Of a stretch of 64,000 bases of DNA, positions 43,830 through 52,500 are shown in pieces. The stretch is from Euglena gracilis. Lineage: Eukaryota > Euglenida > Euglenophyceae > Euglenales. The stretch spans positions 28,775,471 to 28,839,470 of the forward strand of contig CP154955.1 in the NCBI GenBank assembly GCA_039621445.1. The letters are read 5' to 3'. Both the position numbers and the translations under genes were made by a program. Numbering within the stretch: the first letter of the stretch is position 1; each line of letters begins with the position of its first letter. Below the pieces are notes generated by a model, which saw only the letters and a program-made list of their open reading frames with translations, made no database searches and was not told where the DNA came from.

Positions 43830-46800
43830 ATGAAAGATGCAATTTCCAAGACGAACAGCGCTGGAGAACTTCAAGAGGGAGCAGCAGAAGCCGCAGCAGC
43901 TGGACAACCTGACGGCGCGGGTCGACTGTGGCGAACCGTAGCTGCCCCTTCCCCAAAAGAAATTTCCCCAAAATATATTTTTACAACCCAAACCCCCCAA
44001 AGTGATGGCCACGGACCCTGGCAGACAGTGGTCAGAAGACCCCGCAAGGGGCAGAAGCAACAACCAGCAGGCCACTGCGGCCATCGGAACCAGGGCCATG
44101 GTGGCCAACTTTCCAAAACACATCATGTGTTCAAGCGGGGCTATGGCAGCCAGAACCGCACAGGCCATGGAGGCAACAAAGGCCATGACGGCACAACCAG
44201 CCATGAAGGCATCTACACCATCCAAAGTCGCTGGAACAAAGGCCAAGGTGGCCACCAGCACCAAGGCCCCACAGGACATGGTAGGGGCAGAAAAGGTCAG
44301 ACGCACCATCCCCATCATTTCTCAATCACACCACCCCTCAGGGGTCAAGGGTGGGGACCCAAGAACCCCTCAAGATTTCAATTGGGCATGGCGACCCAGA
44401 AATCAATCAGGCCGTTGGGGCCTTTCAAGTTATCATCAAGGCCACTGGGGCCAGAAATATCAAGAAGATCAGTTTCAACAAGATCACAAGGGGGGTCCAT
44501 CACAGGCCCCCCAGAAGCTAAGGGGCAGCCCTGCAAGGGCTTTGTATTTAAACGGGCAGCCCCCTGCCCAGCCCCAGGAGGAACAGGAAGGGGGAGACTC
44601 CCCACCAGCATTTATTCCTGCTCAATCAACAAAGGGGGGACCCACAGTGGCCCCCCAATGGTATGGCTACCAACACCATCAACATCAAGAAGGCCAGATA
44701 GGCAAATCCGGGGCAGTAAGCCCTATGGTATGGAAACCAACAACAAGATCCTCCAGAGAGAGTGTGAGCAGAGAGGGAGAGAGTGCGTGCACATCCCCCC
44801 AGAAACATTTTCTTTTTCCAAGGGCTCAAGCCCTAGGGGCTCTAGGGGCTGTGAAATGTCCAACACCCCCCACCCAGCCCCCAGAAAATCATCTAGTTGG
44901 GAAAATAAATTCCATGGAGGAAAAATGGGGAGACACCCCCCTGTACCAGAGACTTCAAAAAAGTCTCCAATGGTGGTCAAAACATGCCCCCCCAGCAACA
45001 TGTCAATTGATCAAAAATGGAATTCAACCCCCCTGGGTAAATCCCCCAAAATTGTCCACCCACCCAAAACCCAGAGCCAATCTGGACCTGAACCAGGCAG
45101 AAAAAATCCTGTTGGATTACGAAAAAACTGGGTCAGTGAAACGAGTTTGGGATTCAGAAACCCAGCATTTGATCCCATGGTTTTTAATTTCAAAACCAGA
45201 AGGGGGAACAACCAAGTGGAGAATGATCAGCGACTGCAGAGAACTGAATCAGCAGTTTCAGGTAAAACCTTTCAAGCTGGATCATATCCAGCACATTTTT
45301 CCAGTTTTGGAAAAAGGCCACTGGGCAGCAAAAATAGACCTGAAGGATGCCTATTTCCATATTCCCTTAAGTCCAGGCCTAAGGCCATTTTTAAGGCATC
45401 AGGTGGGGGGGCAGACCTGGGAATTTCAAACAGGCTGCTTTGGGCTAAATGTAATGCCCCAAATTTTCATGTCAGTCATGAAAACTTTCGAAAAGCTGTG
45501 GAGAAAAAGGGGCATCCAGGTCTTTATTTACCTGGACGACATTTTGCTGGTGGCCCCCACCCAAAACACTTTACAAAATCACCTGAACACAGTCGTCAAA
45601 GATTTGCTGAATTCAGGGTTCAAAATCAATGTGAAAAAGTCCACCCTCCAGCCCACCCAAGTGGTAACCCATCTGGGTTTTCAACTAAACTTCCAGGAAG
45701 GAAAGTTGCAGGTGCCCCCCCAGAAAACCAAAACCATAAAAAAGGAGCTAGGAAAAGTTGTGAAAAAAGATTACATGTCAAAAAGGCAGCTGGCTGCCAT
45801 TTTGGGCCAAATAAGATGCAACCTAATGGCCCTGCCCTTTTTAAGGGCTTTTACAGACACCCTGGCAAATTTTTTGGTGGCAAAGTCCACAGCCCCCTGG
45901 GACTCAAAACACCCCATTTCCCAGGAAATCAAGGCCCAATTAAGGGAAATAAAAATTCTGCTGGACACCTGGGGGGGCAGACCCTTCCCTCAAAATGCAA
46001 CCAGAGAGTTGCACTCAGACAGCAGCACCCATGCCTGGGGGGGGCTGGACATCAATACAGGAGAACTTGTTCAGGAATTTTGGAGAAAAGACTCCATTTT
46101 ACACATAAATGTAAAGGAGCTGAGTGCAGCAATCAGCACTGTAAAAAGTTTGAGCAAACCTGGAGAAACTGTTTCTCTGTCAGTGGACAACCAGGTAATT
46201 TACTATTACTTAACAAAAGGAGGGGGCAGAAAGGACCCCTTCAACAAAATGCTAAGACCATTTTTCAAATGGTGCATGGAAAAACAAGTAAACCTTCAAG
46301 TGAACTGGGTGCCTTCAAAAGAATGCCTGGCAGACCCCATCAGCAGATGGGAAATGGACAGGGGGGATTACTCCTTAGACCCCCAACTTTTTCAATGGCT
46401 CAGACAGCAATTCAAAGATTTCATAAATCTGAAAACAGATTTATTTGCCTCCCCAGGCAACAAAAAACTGCCCCAATTTGTGGCCAGGTGGCCCCACTGG
46501 GAGGCCACAGCAGTAAATGCATTACAATGTCCACTGGACAACATGGGGGATCTTTATGCAAACCCCCCCTGGTCAATAATTCACCAATTTCTACCCAGGT
46601 TGAAAATGTTTCCCCAGACCAAAGTTTTGATGGTCACCCCCTACTGGGATTCAGCCACGTGGTGGCCCCAATTAATAAAAATGAAAGTTCCAGGGACCCC
46701 CTGCCTGAAAATCACCCCCTACAGGGGCATGTTCACCAACTGCAGGGGGGAAAAAATGCCACCCCCCAGGTGGCCCCTGTTTTGCATGATTTGCTCAGGC

Positions 46801-47993
46801 AAATTTTGGAGGGGAAACAAATTCAGGTTAAGACCATTAACGATTTCCTGGGGAGAAACCCCAGCCTAAAACGTTATCAGAGTGCTTTTGCACTTCTGTG
46901 GGTCATTTTGGAACACATGGGGGTGCCCCCCCCTGAAGCCACCACAGACCAAGTGGCTGACGCTTTAATTCAACTATTCCAATTTTCCAAGGCCCAAGCC
47001 CGTAATGCATACAGTGCTATGCTTTTGATTCCTGGGTTTGGTGGACTGAGATTCCACACCCTGTTAACCCCCTACAAGAGGCTTTGGAACCAGAACCTGG
47101 AAAAGTATGGGGCATTTTGGGATCCTCTCCCAATCCTCCTGGGGCTTGCAAAGGCGCCCATGCCCACTGATATTTGTACATTGCGTACACAACTTATTTT
47201 TTGCTCACGAATCCTCTGTTTATACAGATCTTCCGACCTGGCACAAGTCAAACGAACCACCAGTGTGTTGGGTAGGGCACCCTACATTAAAATTAAACGT
47301 AAAGGCCAAAAATTCCACAAGTGGGAAAGAGTTGTGTCCATTCCCCAGTGCCCACAAATAAGCCCTTTTCATTTAATGATGGGTTATGTGGCTGCCACAC
47401 GTTTATTCGTGAGACCTGGGGGCCCCCTCCTGATTTCATTAAAACCCCCCTATAAAGCCATAAGTGCAGACACCATTGCTTCTATCACAAAAATTTTTTT
47501 GGCCAAACATGGGGTAACCCCCCAGGTGTGGGGGGCCCACTCCACCAGAGGGGCAGGAGTTGGTTTACTCAAAAAATTGGGCCTTTCTGCCCAAGAAGTT
47601 TGTGAAATTGGTCAGTGGAGGGGGGTGGAGGCTTTTACAGCCCATTATCAAAGACTTGGTGCCCAAGGTTCCCTGGAAAATGCCCTGGCCCCCCTAATTT
47701 CAGTGCACAATCAGGCCTCACAAGGGCAAAGTGCGGAGCCCGAGGTGTCTCGTACTCCCTCGAGGGAAACCGACAAGGGAGGAAGGGACACCGAGGGCGA
47801 AGCACAAAGACCTTGTGAGCCCGACCCCCCCACCCGTAAAAGAAAATTTGTCTTCAAAAGCCCTCGGTCAGAGAGTGGGGGCCAGGGGGGGGAGAGGGGG
47901 GGGACCCCCCCAAGGGGCAAGAAGTCACGTCGCCAAGTCGGAGCAGCATCGTCAGCCAACTCCGGCGAGGCGGCACTAAGCAGGGACTCCTAA
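43830..47993 (+). CDS. gag-like/tyrosine recombinase long ORF of DIRS copy 5
   Basis: A 1387-codon frame from ATG 43830. The N-terminal ~350 residues are Gly/Gln/Pro-rich and gag-like (DGHGPWQTVVRRPRKGQKQQ). The middle ~600 residues are antisense-free passage through the RT region in another frame. The C-terminal ~380 residues are a tyrosine recombinase, with Arg1074 (PGFGGLRFHTLL), His1237 and Arg1240 (HSTRG), IGQWRG and the nucleophile Tyr1273 (AHYQRLG). The recombinase inserts the circular cDNA. The basic tail runs through the internal complementary region and the right terminal repeat. Whether the whole frame is one protein, or the recombinase starts internally, cannot be told. Confidence 0.85.
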   Translation: MKDAISKTNSAGELQEGAAEAAAAGQPDGAGRLWRTVAAPSPKEISPKYIFTTQTPQSDGHGPWQTVVRRPRKGQKQQPAGHCGHRNQGHGGQLSKTHHVFKRGYGSQNRTGHGGNKGHDGTTSHEGIYTIQSRWNKGQGGHQHQGPTGHGRGRKGQTHHPHHFSITPPLRGQGWGPKNPSRFQLGMATQKSIRPLGPFKLSSRPLGPEISRRSVSTRSQGGSITGPPEAKGQPCKGFVFKRAAPCPAPGGTGRGRLPTSIYSCSINKGGTHSGPPMVWLPTPSTSRRPDRQIRGSKPYGMETNNKILQRECEQRGRECVHIPPETFSFSKGSSPRGSRGCEMSNTPHPAPRKSSSWENKFHGGKMGRHPPVPETSKKSPMVVKTCPPSNMSIDQKWNSTPLGKSPKIVHPPKTQSQSGPEPGRKNPVGLRKNWVSETSLGFRNPAFDPMVFNFKTRRGNNQVENDQRLQRTESAVSGKTFQAGSYPAHFSSFGKRPLGSKNRPEGCLFPYSLKSRPKAIFKASGGGADLGISNRLLWAKCNAPNFHVSHENFRKAVEKKGHPGLYLPGRHFAGGPHPKHFTKSPEHSRQRFAEFRVQNQCEKVHPPAHPSGNPSGFSTKLPGRKVAGAPPENQNHKKGARKSCEKRLHVKKAAGCHFGPNKMQPNGPALFKGFYRHPGKFFGGKVHSPLGLKTPHFPGNQGPIKGNKNSAGHLGGQTLPSKCNQRVALRQQHPCLGGAGHQYRRTCSGILEKRLHFTHKCKGAECSNQHCKKFEQTWRNCFSVSGQPGNLLLLNKRRGQKGPLQQNAKTIFQMVHGKTSKPSSELGAFKRMPGRPHQQMGNGQGGLLLRPPTFSMAQTAIQRFHKSENRFICLPRQQKTAPICGQVAPLGGHSSKCITMSTGQHGGSLCKPPLVNNSPISTQVENVSPDQSFDGHPLLGFSHVVAPINKNESSRDPLPENHPLQGHVHQLQGGKNATPQVAPVLHDLLRQILEGKQIQVKTINDFLGRNPSLKRYQSAFALLWVILEHMGVPPPEATTDQVADALIQLFQFSKAQARNAYSAMLLIPGFGGLRFHTLLTPYKRLWNQNLEKYGAFWDPLPILLGLAKAPMPTDICTLRTQLIFCSRILCLYRSSDLAQVKRTTSVLGRAPYIKIKRKGQKFHKWERVVSIPQCPQISPFHLMMGYVAATRLFVRPGGPLLISLKPPYKAISADTIASITKIFLAKHGVTPQVWGAHSTRGAGVGLLKKLGLSAQEVCEIGQWRGVEAFTAHYQRLGAQGSLENALAPLISVHNQASQGQSAEPEVSRTPSRETDKGGRDTEGEAQRPCEPDPPTRKRKFVFKSPRSESGGQGGERGGTPPRGKKSRRQVGAASSANSGEAALSRDS
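44002..46869 (+). CDS. RT, RNase H and methyltransferase-like ORF of DIRS copy 5
   Basis: A 955-codon frame nested entirely inside the 43830-47993 ORF in another register. RT: AAKIDLKDAYFHIPLSPGLR, QTGCFGLNVMPQ and catalytic YLDD (510-513). RNase H: ELHSDSSTHAWGG, NVKELSAAIS and SLSVDNQVIYYYL. The C-terminal region has LFASPGNKKLPQFVARWP, YANPPWSIIHQFLPRL (NPPW at 854-857, like the catalytic motif IV of N6-adenine methyltransferases) and VTPYWDSATWWPQL, the domain known from DIRS pol. The first ~350 residues are low-complexity Ala/Thr/Lys. Confidence 0.9.
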   Translation: MMATDPGRQWSEDPARGRSNNQQATAAIGTRAMVANFPKHIMCSSGAMAARTAQAMEATKAMTAQPAMKASTPSKVAGTKAKVATSTKAPQDMVGAEKVRRTIPIISQSHHPSGVKGGDPRTPQDFNWAWRPRNQSGRWGLSSYHQGHWGQKYQEDQFQQDHKGGPSQAPQKLRGSPARALYLNGQPPAQPQEEQEGGDSPPAFIPAQSTKGGPTVAPQWYGYQHHQHQEGQIGKSGAVSPMVWKPTTRSSRESVSREGESACTSPQKHFLFPRAQALGALGAVKCPTPPTQPPENHLVGKINSMEEKWGDTPLYQRLQKSLQWWSKHAPPATCQLIKNGIQPPWVNPPKLSTHPKPRANLDLNQAEKILLDYEKTGSVKRVWDSETQHLIPWFLISKPEGGTTKWRMISDCRELNQQFQVKPFKLDHIQHIFPVLEKGHWAAKIDLKDAYFHIPLSPGLRPFLRHQVGGQTWEFQTGCFGLNVMPQIFMSVMKTFEKLWRKRGIQVFIYLDDILLVAPTQNTLQNHLNTVVKDLLNSGFKINVKKSTLQPTQVVTHLGFQLNFQEGKLQVPPQKTKTIKKELGKVVKKDYMSKRQLAAILGQIRCNLMALPFLRAFTDTLANFLVAKSTAPWDSKHPISQEIKAQLREIKILLDTWGGRPFPQNATRELHSDSSTHAWGGLDINTGELVQEFWRKDSILHINVKELSAAISTVKSLSKPGETVSLSVDNQVIYYYLTKGGGRKDPFNKMLRPFFKWCMEKQVNLQVNWVPSKECLADPISRWEMDRGDYSLDPQLFQWLRQQFKDFINLKTDLFASPGNKKLPQFVARWPHWEATAVNALQCPLDNMGDLYANPPWSIIHQFLPRLKMFPQTKVLMVTPYWDSATWWPQLIKMKVPGTPCLKITPYRGMFTNCRGEKMPPPRWPLFCMICSGKFWRGNKFRLRPLTISWGETPA
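47714..47819 (+). repeat. internal complementary region of DIRS copy 5
   Basis: 47714-47749 is the reverse complement of the left end and 47750-47819 of the right end. The junction GAGGTGTC/TCGTACTC predicts the termini seen at 43548 and 48113. Confidence 0.93.
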
Positions 47994-48052
47994 CCCAACG
48001 CAGCAAACAATCCAAACAACACCGCCGGCGAGCAAGGCATGGCCTCACAAGG
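47952..48052 (+). repeat. right inverted terminal repeat of DIRS copy 5
   Basis: TCAGCCAACTCCGGCGAGGC ... GGCCTCACAAGG, inverse of 43572-43674. It overlaps the 3' end of the recombinase frame. Confidence 0.92.
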
Positions 48053-48113
48053 TCTTTGTGCTTCGCCCTCGGTGTCCCTTCCTCCCTTGTCGGTTTCCCT
48101 CGAGGGAGTACGA

Positions 48114-48257
48114 CCCCCCGCGCACGCACAAACACACCAGAGCAGAACAGCCGGCAAGGAAAGCAGGACCTCACCATCTTCTTCTGCTTCGCCCTCTTGG
48201 TCCCTTCCTCCCCCTTCCTCTGTCGTGGGAGTCCGAAAGTGCGGAGCCCGAGGTGTC
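48114..48257. repeat. right-end remnants of DIRS copy 4 (48114-48236) and left end of copy 3 (48237-48257)
   Basis: CCCCCCGCGCACGCAC...GGGAGTCCGA completes the right terminal repeat of copy 4. AAGTGCGGAGCCCGAGGTGTC is split from the copy 3 repeat that stops at 39044. Host sequence begins at 48258. Confidence 0.9.
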
Positions 48258-49543
48258 TGGTCCTGTCCGGGGATCCCCCTTGGCCGGCAACTGGAAAAGC
48301 CTGTAGCAGCCCCTGTTCTAAGAAAGAACCCTCGCTCCTGGGCCGCAAACTTTCTGGACTCCAGTTTTGGCCCGAGTGACCTTGAGGTGACCGCTAGGGC
48401 TTGGCACTACTGGTGGCATTTGCGGGGGGCGGCGCCAAAAATTTCAGTCTCCTCACCTGCAGCCTCTCCTTTGGTCCAGAAGTAGCGGTGGGGGGAAATC
48501 TCTTTGGTTCAAGCGGTTGGGTTGTGCCCAAGCGTCTGAAAAGAGCCACGCCTTCGACGTGGGAAGGGTGTCATGAGAAGAAATGATTTGTGGTTTGGAG
48601 TTATGGAGTTATGATTGGGAGGGTGACCTGTGTTATTTTTTGTGCAGCGTCGTGAAAAATGTGAAACGAAAAGCACAACGCACGGCGGGACTGCCACTTG
48701 AACCAGCTGTCGTGGTGACGCATCATGGATGCATGGTCTTCGTCAAAACCGAAGCCAATCGTTGAAGAAACTCCAGCAATCAGGCATTTAATCTTCGCTT
48801 CAGCCATTTCATTCCCCCGGGCTGCAGAGAAACACTCAAAGAAATGACCACTGCGCAACACCAAGCTTCAAACTTTGGATGGTTCTAGATGTAAGGCACC
48901 ACGAAAAATCACGAACTTCTCGAAAAATCTCGAAAAATCTCGAGGGGGCCAAAGGGGGCCAAAATGCAATAAATCTCTCAAAAGGTTTGGGGGGGGTCGA
49001 GTTGGCCATTTTTGGCCACTTTTTCCCACTTTTGGCCACTTTCGTCTTTGTTGTCCATTCCTTCTGCTCCTGGTCATTTGTGGTCACTTCGGGCGAATAT
49101 TGGCCATTTTTTTTGCCACTGTTGGTCATTTTCGGACACTTTTGTCGACCATTTTGGATTTCTGCCATTTTCGAGAACTTTTTGCTGTTTTTGGACATTT
49201 TTGGCCACCCCTGGCGATTTTTGGCCACTTTCGGCTGCTGTTTCTTTCTTCTGGCTCCTGGCTGCTATTGGCTGTCTTTGGCAGCTTTTGACTGCTTTTG
49301 ACTGCTTGATGGCCACTTTTGGCCAACCTTTTCCCATTTCTTCTCCACTTTTGACCGCTATTGGCCTTTTTGACCACATTTGGCCACTTTAGACTCTTTT
49401 TGTCACTTTTGGCCCTTTTTTTGACATTTTGGACAAAATCACGATTTCTTGACAATGGTCAAGAATCTCGACCGAAGAGATCGAACAATCTCTAAAAGTC
49501 AAGATCAAGACCCAACCTTGCGGGACATGAGCAGATCATGAAA
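48258..49543. other. intergenic sequence downstream of the tocopherol-cyclase-like gene
   Basis: No recognised gene. An 87-codon minus frame at 48601-48864 has no known domain. From ~48.93 to 49.43 kb the DNA is a T-rich degenerate repeat of TTTTGGCCACTTT-like units, whose translations are meaningless. Confidence 0.5.
48985..49435. repeat. T-rich degenerate minisatellite (TGGCCA-TTTT units)
   Basis: TTTTTGGCCACTTT and variants (TTGGTCATTTTCGGACAC, TTTTTGGACATTTTTGGCC) recur about every 15-25 bp. It lies just downstream of the last exon of the minus-strand gene. Confidence 0.7.
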
Positions 49544-52500
49544 TCAATTGAACATGAATTTATCAAATATGTGTCGACAGTTTGCAGCGCTGGTGTAATT
49601 TTGCAAAGGGAATTTATAGGAGTCCATTTTCACCTTTCTTTGATGAGCACAACAACACCACCACAACCACACCTTCCGTTCCACAACCTCCAACCCAGCG
49701 GGGCTGCCCGCAGCAGAGAACATCACTGTCCCGTTCCGCTTGGAAGTGAGCACGACGTGCACGGAGGCTGTGTGGGGGGGGGCAAGGACACCGGCGCCAT
49801 GCCAACTGTGTGGGTCCGACCACCTCTCGGGTGGTCGGACCCCCCCCCCCACCCACCATGGCACCCGCTCAAAAAAAAAAAACTCTGGTGCCAAGGCACT
49901 GAAGGCACTGAATGACCTAAAAATCGGCGCCGCGGAAATACAGGAAGGCCTGGTGCACCACCCGCGACGCCCCGCACGTGCGCGCACGCACGCACGTGCG
50001 CACACCTACATGCACACACCCACACACACCACCCACCCACACACGCATACACACACCGCGCACTGTCTCCGGGATAAACTTCAGCATTCGCCCCCCTCGG
50101 GGGCCATACAGCAAGCTGACGTCCGGGGACCTGCAGGGGTACAAGGTATAAACCCCCCCCCCAAATAATCCCCCCCCCAAATAATACCCCCCCCCAAATA
50201 ATACCCCCCCCCCCTTGTCTTCGGACCCCAAGGTCCGAAGTCGGACCTTGGGGTCCGACTTCGGCCGCCGAAATAATACCCCCCCCCCTGGTTTCGGGCC
50301 GAAGGCCCGGATTTTTGAACTGAAAATGTAGGTAAAAATCACAATTTCTGACAACAAATCATGAAAAAAATGTATTTTTCTGGCTCATCTGACCTCCAAA
50401 AAATGGTAAATTTCACAAGAAAGTGCAAAAAGTGACCCCAAAGGGCGGTTTTGGGTGCTATTTTGGGTTTTACGGGACTTCGAAAAATTTCGAAAATTTT
50501 GGAAAAATAATACCCCCCCAAATAATACCCCCCCCTCGGGCCGGGACTTCGGGCGAAAAAATAATACCCCGGGGGGGTATTATTTGGGGGGGGGGTTACC
50601 ACATGTTGCAAAAAGGATCTCCCCCTCCACTTGTAAAACCCCTCCCCTGGGCCCAACCTCGACTTATACCCCCCACAGAGAGAAAAAGATGAACAAAGAC
50701 GGGGGGAGGCGGGCACCACATCAAATCCATACAGCCATTGGGTGCTGCTAAATAACCCCCCACCCAAGAAACAAGACCCTACTTCTCCTTATCAGGTTCG
50801 TTGCTGAAAATCCCAGCAGGGCTTTATTTGGGGGGGGGCTGGTTCTTTGGATTTTGGATTTTGAAAATTTGGGGCAAAAAAAATCCACGCGAAGGTCCCA
50901 ATATATGTCCCAAAAAAAAAGACAAGTTTTGGCAATGGCAAAAAAAATTGTCTCAAAAAAGCTAACTTCAACCCCTGAAGTATGGTAGGGATGAAAAAAA
51001 ACGCCCCATTTTTGGGGCCATTTCACAGTTTTAGGGGGAGGGGATGTATCATTTGCATTTTCCCAAAAAAATTCTGAGGGTGGGCTTATTTTGGGGGGCC
51101 AAATATTTGGTTTTTCCTAAAATCAGCAGGGGGAGAGAATTATTTTGGGTTGGGTCTTATTTTGGGGGTTTAAACCATTAAGCTGCCAAAAGCACTTTCT
51201 GAAAGCAAAAAATACCTTCTAATGGCATATTGTGGCTCCTCATGTGGATCCAGCCTCGACTTGCAACAAGATTTTGATAAATGAGATTTGATTGTTAGAA
51301 AAAATCTGATGTACCCCCAATCCCCCCGTGCCCCCCCCCCAAGCCAGCCGAGGGGCTTCCAATGAACTCCCCTGACCCCCCACCATCCCTGAGACGCCCC
51401 CCACCATCACCAAGTCACCCCTGGACCAAAACGCCATAACCCAAGCCAAAGGTACAAAATTGGTTTTAAAACCAATATAACTCGGGCTACGTGTGGAATT
51501 GGGGGAACCAATGTACCTTAGAGATAACATTTCAAAGCCTTCGTTTCAGGTAGCTCTACATTTCCAAGATATTTCAAACTTTTGAAGCTTTCGATCCAAA
51601 AAAAGGCCCGAAATCGCCTTCTCTGTCCAAAAAAAAAAACACACAGGCCAGGAAGAAATACACCACCAAAGCGAGGGCATCCCAAGGAAAATGTTGGTCT
51701 GACCAAAACTTTAATTCACACTTTTCGATATATTTTGGATGAAAAATTGACTTTTTAGCCAGAAAATCATCTTGGTGAACGGCCGAGTTGAAAACGTGGG
51801 CGGTGAATCCTATGCACTTTGACCCCTTGGGATTTGGGGGTCAAACAGAGGTGCTTCAAAAGTCAGAATCTTGTTGCTCAGGCAAAAACAAATTGGGGAC
51901 AGTGCCGGGGGCATTGATAATCCGCAGTGATCATTGCCAACCATAAGGGGGCTATTCCCAAATGTGGGAAAAGCAGCCCCCACATAAAACCCCCCTGCTT
52001 CCAGCACCAAACCAGGTCGTGTGACCCCCAAAGGATACGGGGGTGTGTCTGTTGCGAGGGGGCATGACCTCTGCACCCGCATCTGCAGCCGCCAGCGTCG
52101 GTCCTCCACCACAATGTTCAGTTGGTCCGGCCAGACCTGCAGTCGCACCACCTGTGCGCCGGTGTATGTCGCAAACCGGAACAGCCGCCACAGACCCTGC
52201 GAGACAGCGAGGGCCGGGCTTCGGGGGCGGGGGGCACCTACCGAGTCTGCGGGATTGCGGGATCGGATTCCTTCTTGCTTGTTGCAGGGGGCATCGCTGG
52301 GGGAGGGAAAGAGTGTATTGTGGTGTTGTGGCGCGGTCGCCACGGAGGAGGGGAAGGCACGCCTGGTGGTAGAAGCCGCAGATGAAGCCCGGCAGCGTGG
52401 TGACGTAGAACGGGGTGCGGGCCAACGAGAAGAAGAGGGAGGAGCCCAAGTGACCCTAGAAGGAAGTGCCGGGCAACAACCAAGCATTGCACCCCCAAAG

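Larger units (their letters stand above)
43548..48113 (+). mobile_element. DIRS copy 5, structurally complete tyrosine-recombinase retrotransposon
   Basis: Bounded by GACACCTC and GAGTACGA, 4566 bp. It has inverted terminal repeats of ~101-103 bp (43572-43674 and 47952-48052), unequal outer extensions and an internal complementary region (47714-47819) equal to the two outer ends joined. It is inserted between GCA and CCCCCC of the right terminal repeat of copy 4 with no target duplication. Both long ORFs are uninterrupted, so this is the youngest and best-preserved element of the nest and could be functional. Confidence 0.95.
39045..48236 (+). mobile_element. DIRS copy 4, inserted in copy 3 and itself split by copy 5
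   Basis: The left terminus GACCATTCGGG is at 39045 and the right terminus GGGAGTCCGA ends at 48236. Copy 5 occupies 43548-48113. The net length is ~4626 bp. The left terminal repeat (39.05-39.18 kb) is the reverse complement of 43505-43547 joined to 48114-48175. Its own internal complementary region (43186-43288) joins the two termini at 43222/43223 and predicts exactly the ends observed. It is a different lineage from copies 1-3 and 5, with diverged proteins. The coding frames are broken. Confidence 0.93.
21117..48257 (-). mobile_element. DIRS copy 3, host of the whole nest
   Basis: The right terminus (plus-strand TCGTACTCCC) is at 21117 and the left terminus (plus-strand CCGAGGTGTC) ends at 48257. 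Between them the element is interrupted by gypsy element I (23557-37007) and, within its left inverted repeat, by copy 4 (39045-48236). Removing both leaves ~4498 bp, the size of a full DIRS element. The order on minus is gag-like (38.8-37.5 kb), RT (37.5-37.0 kb), gypsy insertion, RT end/RNase H/methyltransferase-like (23.55-22.5 kb), tyrosine recombinase (22.5-21.4 kb) and internal complementary region (~21.42-21.52 kb). Frames contain several breaks. Confidence 0.9.

Noticed and set aside
49544-50357. Minus-strand frames 49544-50005 and 49917-50357 as single-exon genes
   Set aside because: Only short stretches (exons 11 and 12 of the cyclase-like gene) look like protein. The rest translates a CA repeat and C-runs, and the two stretches join in phase by splicing.
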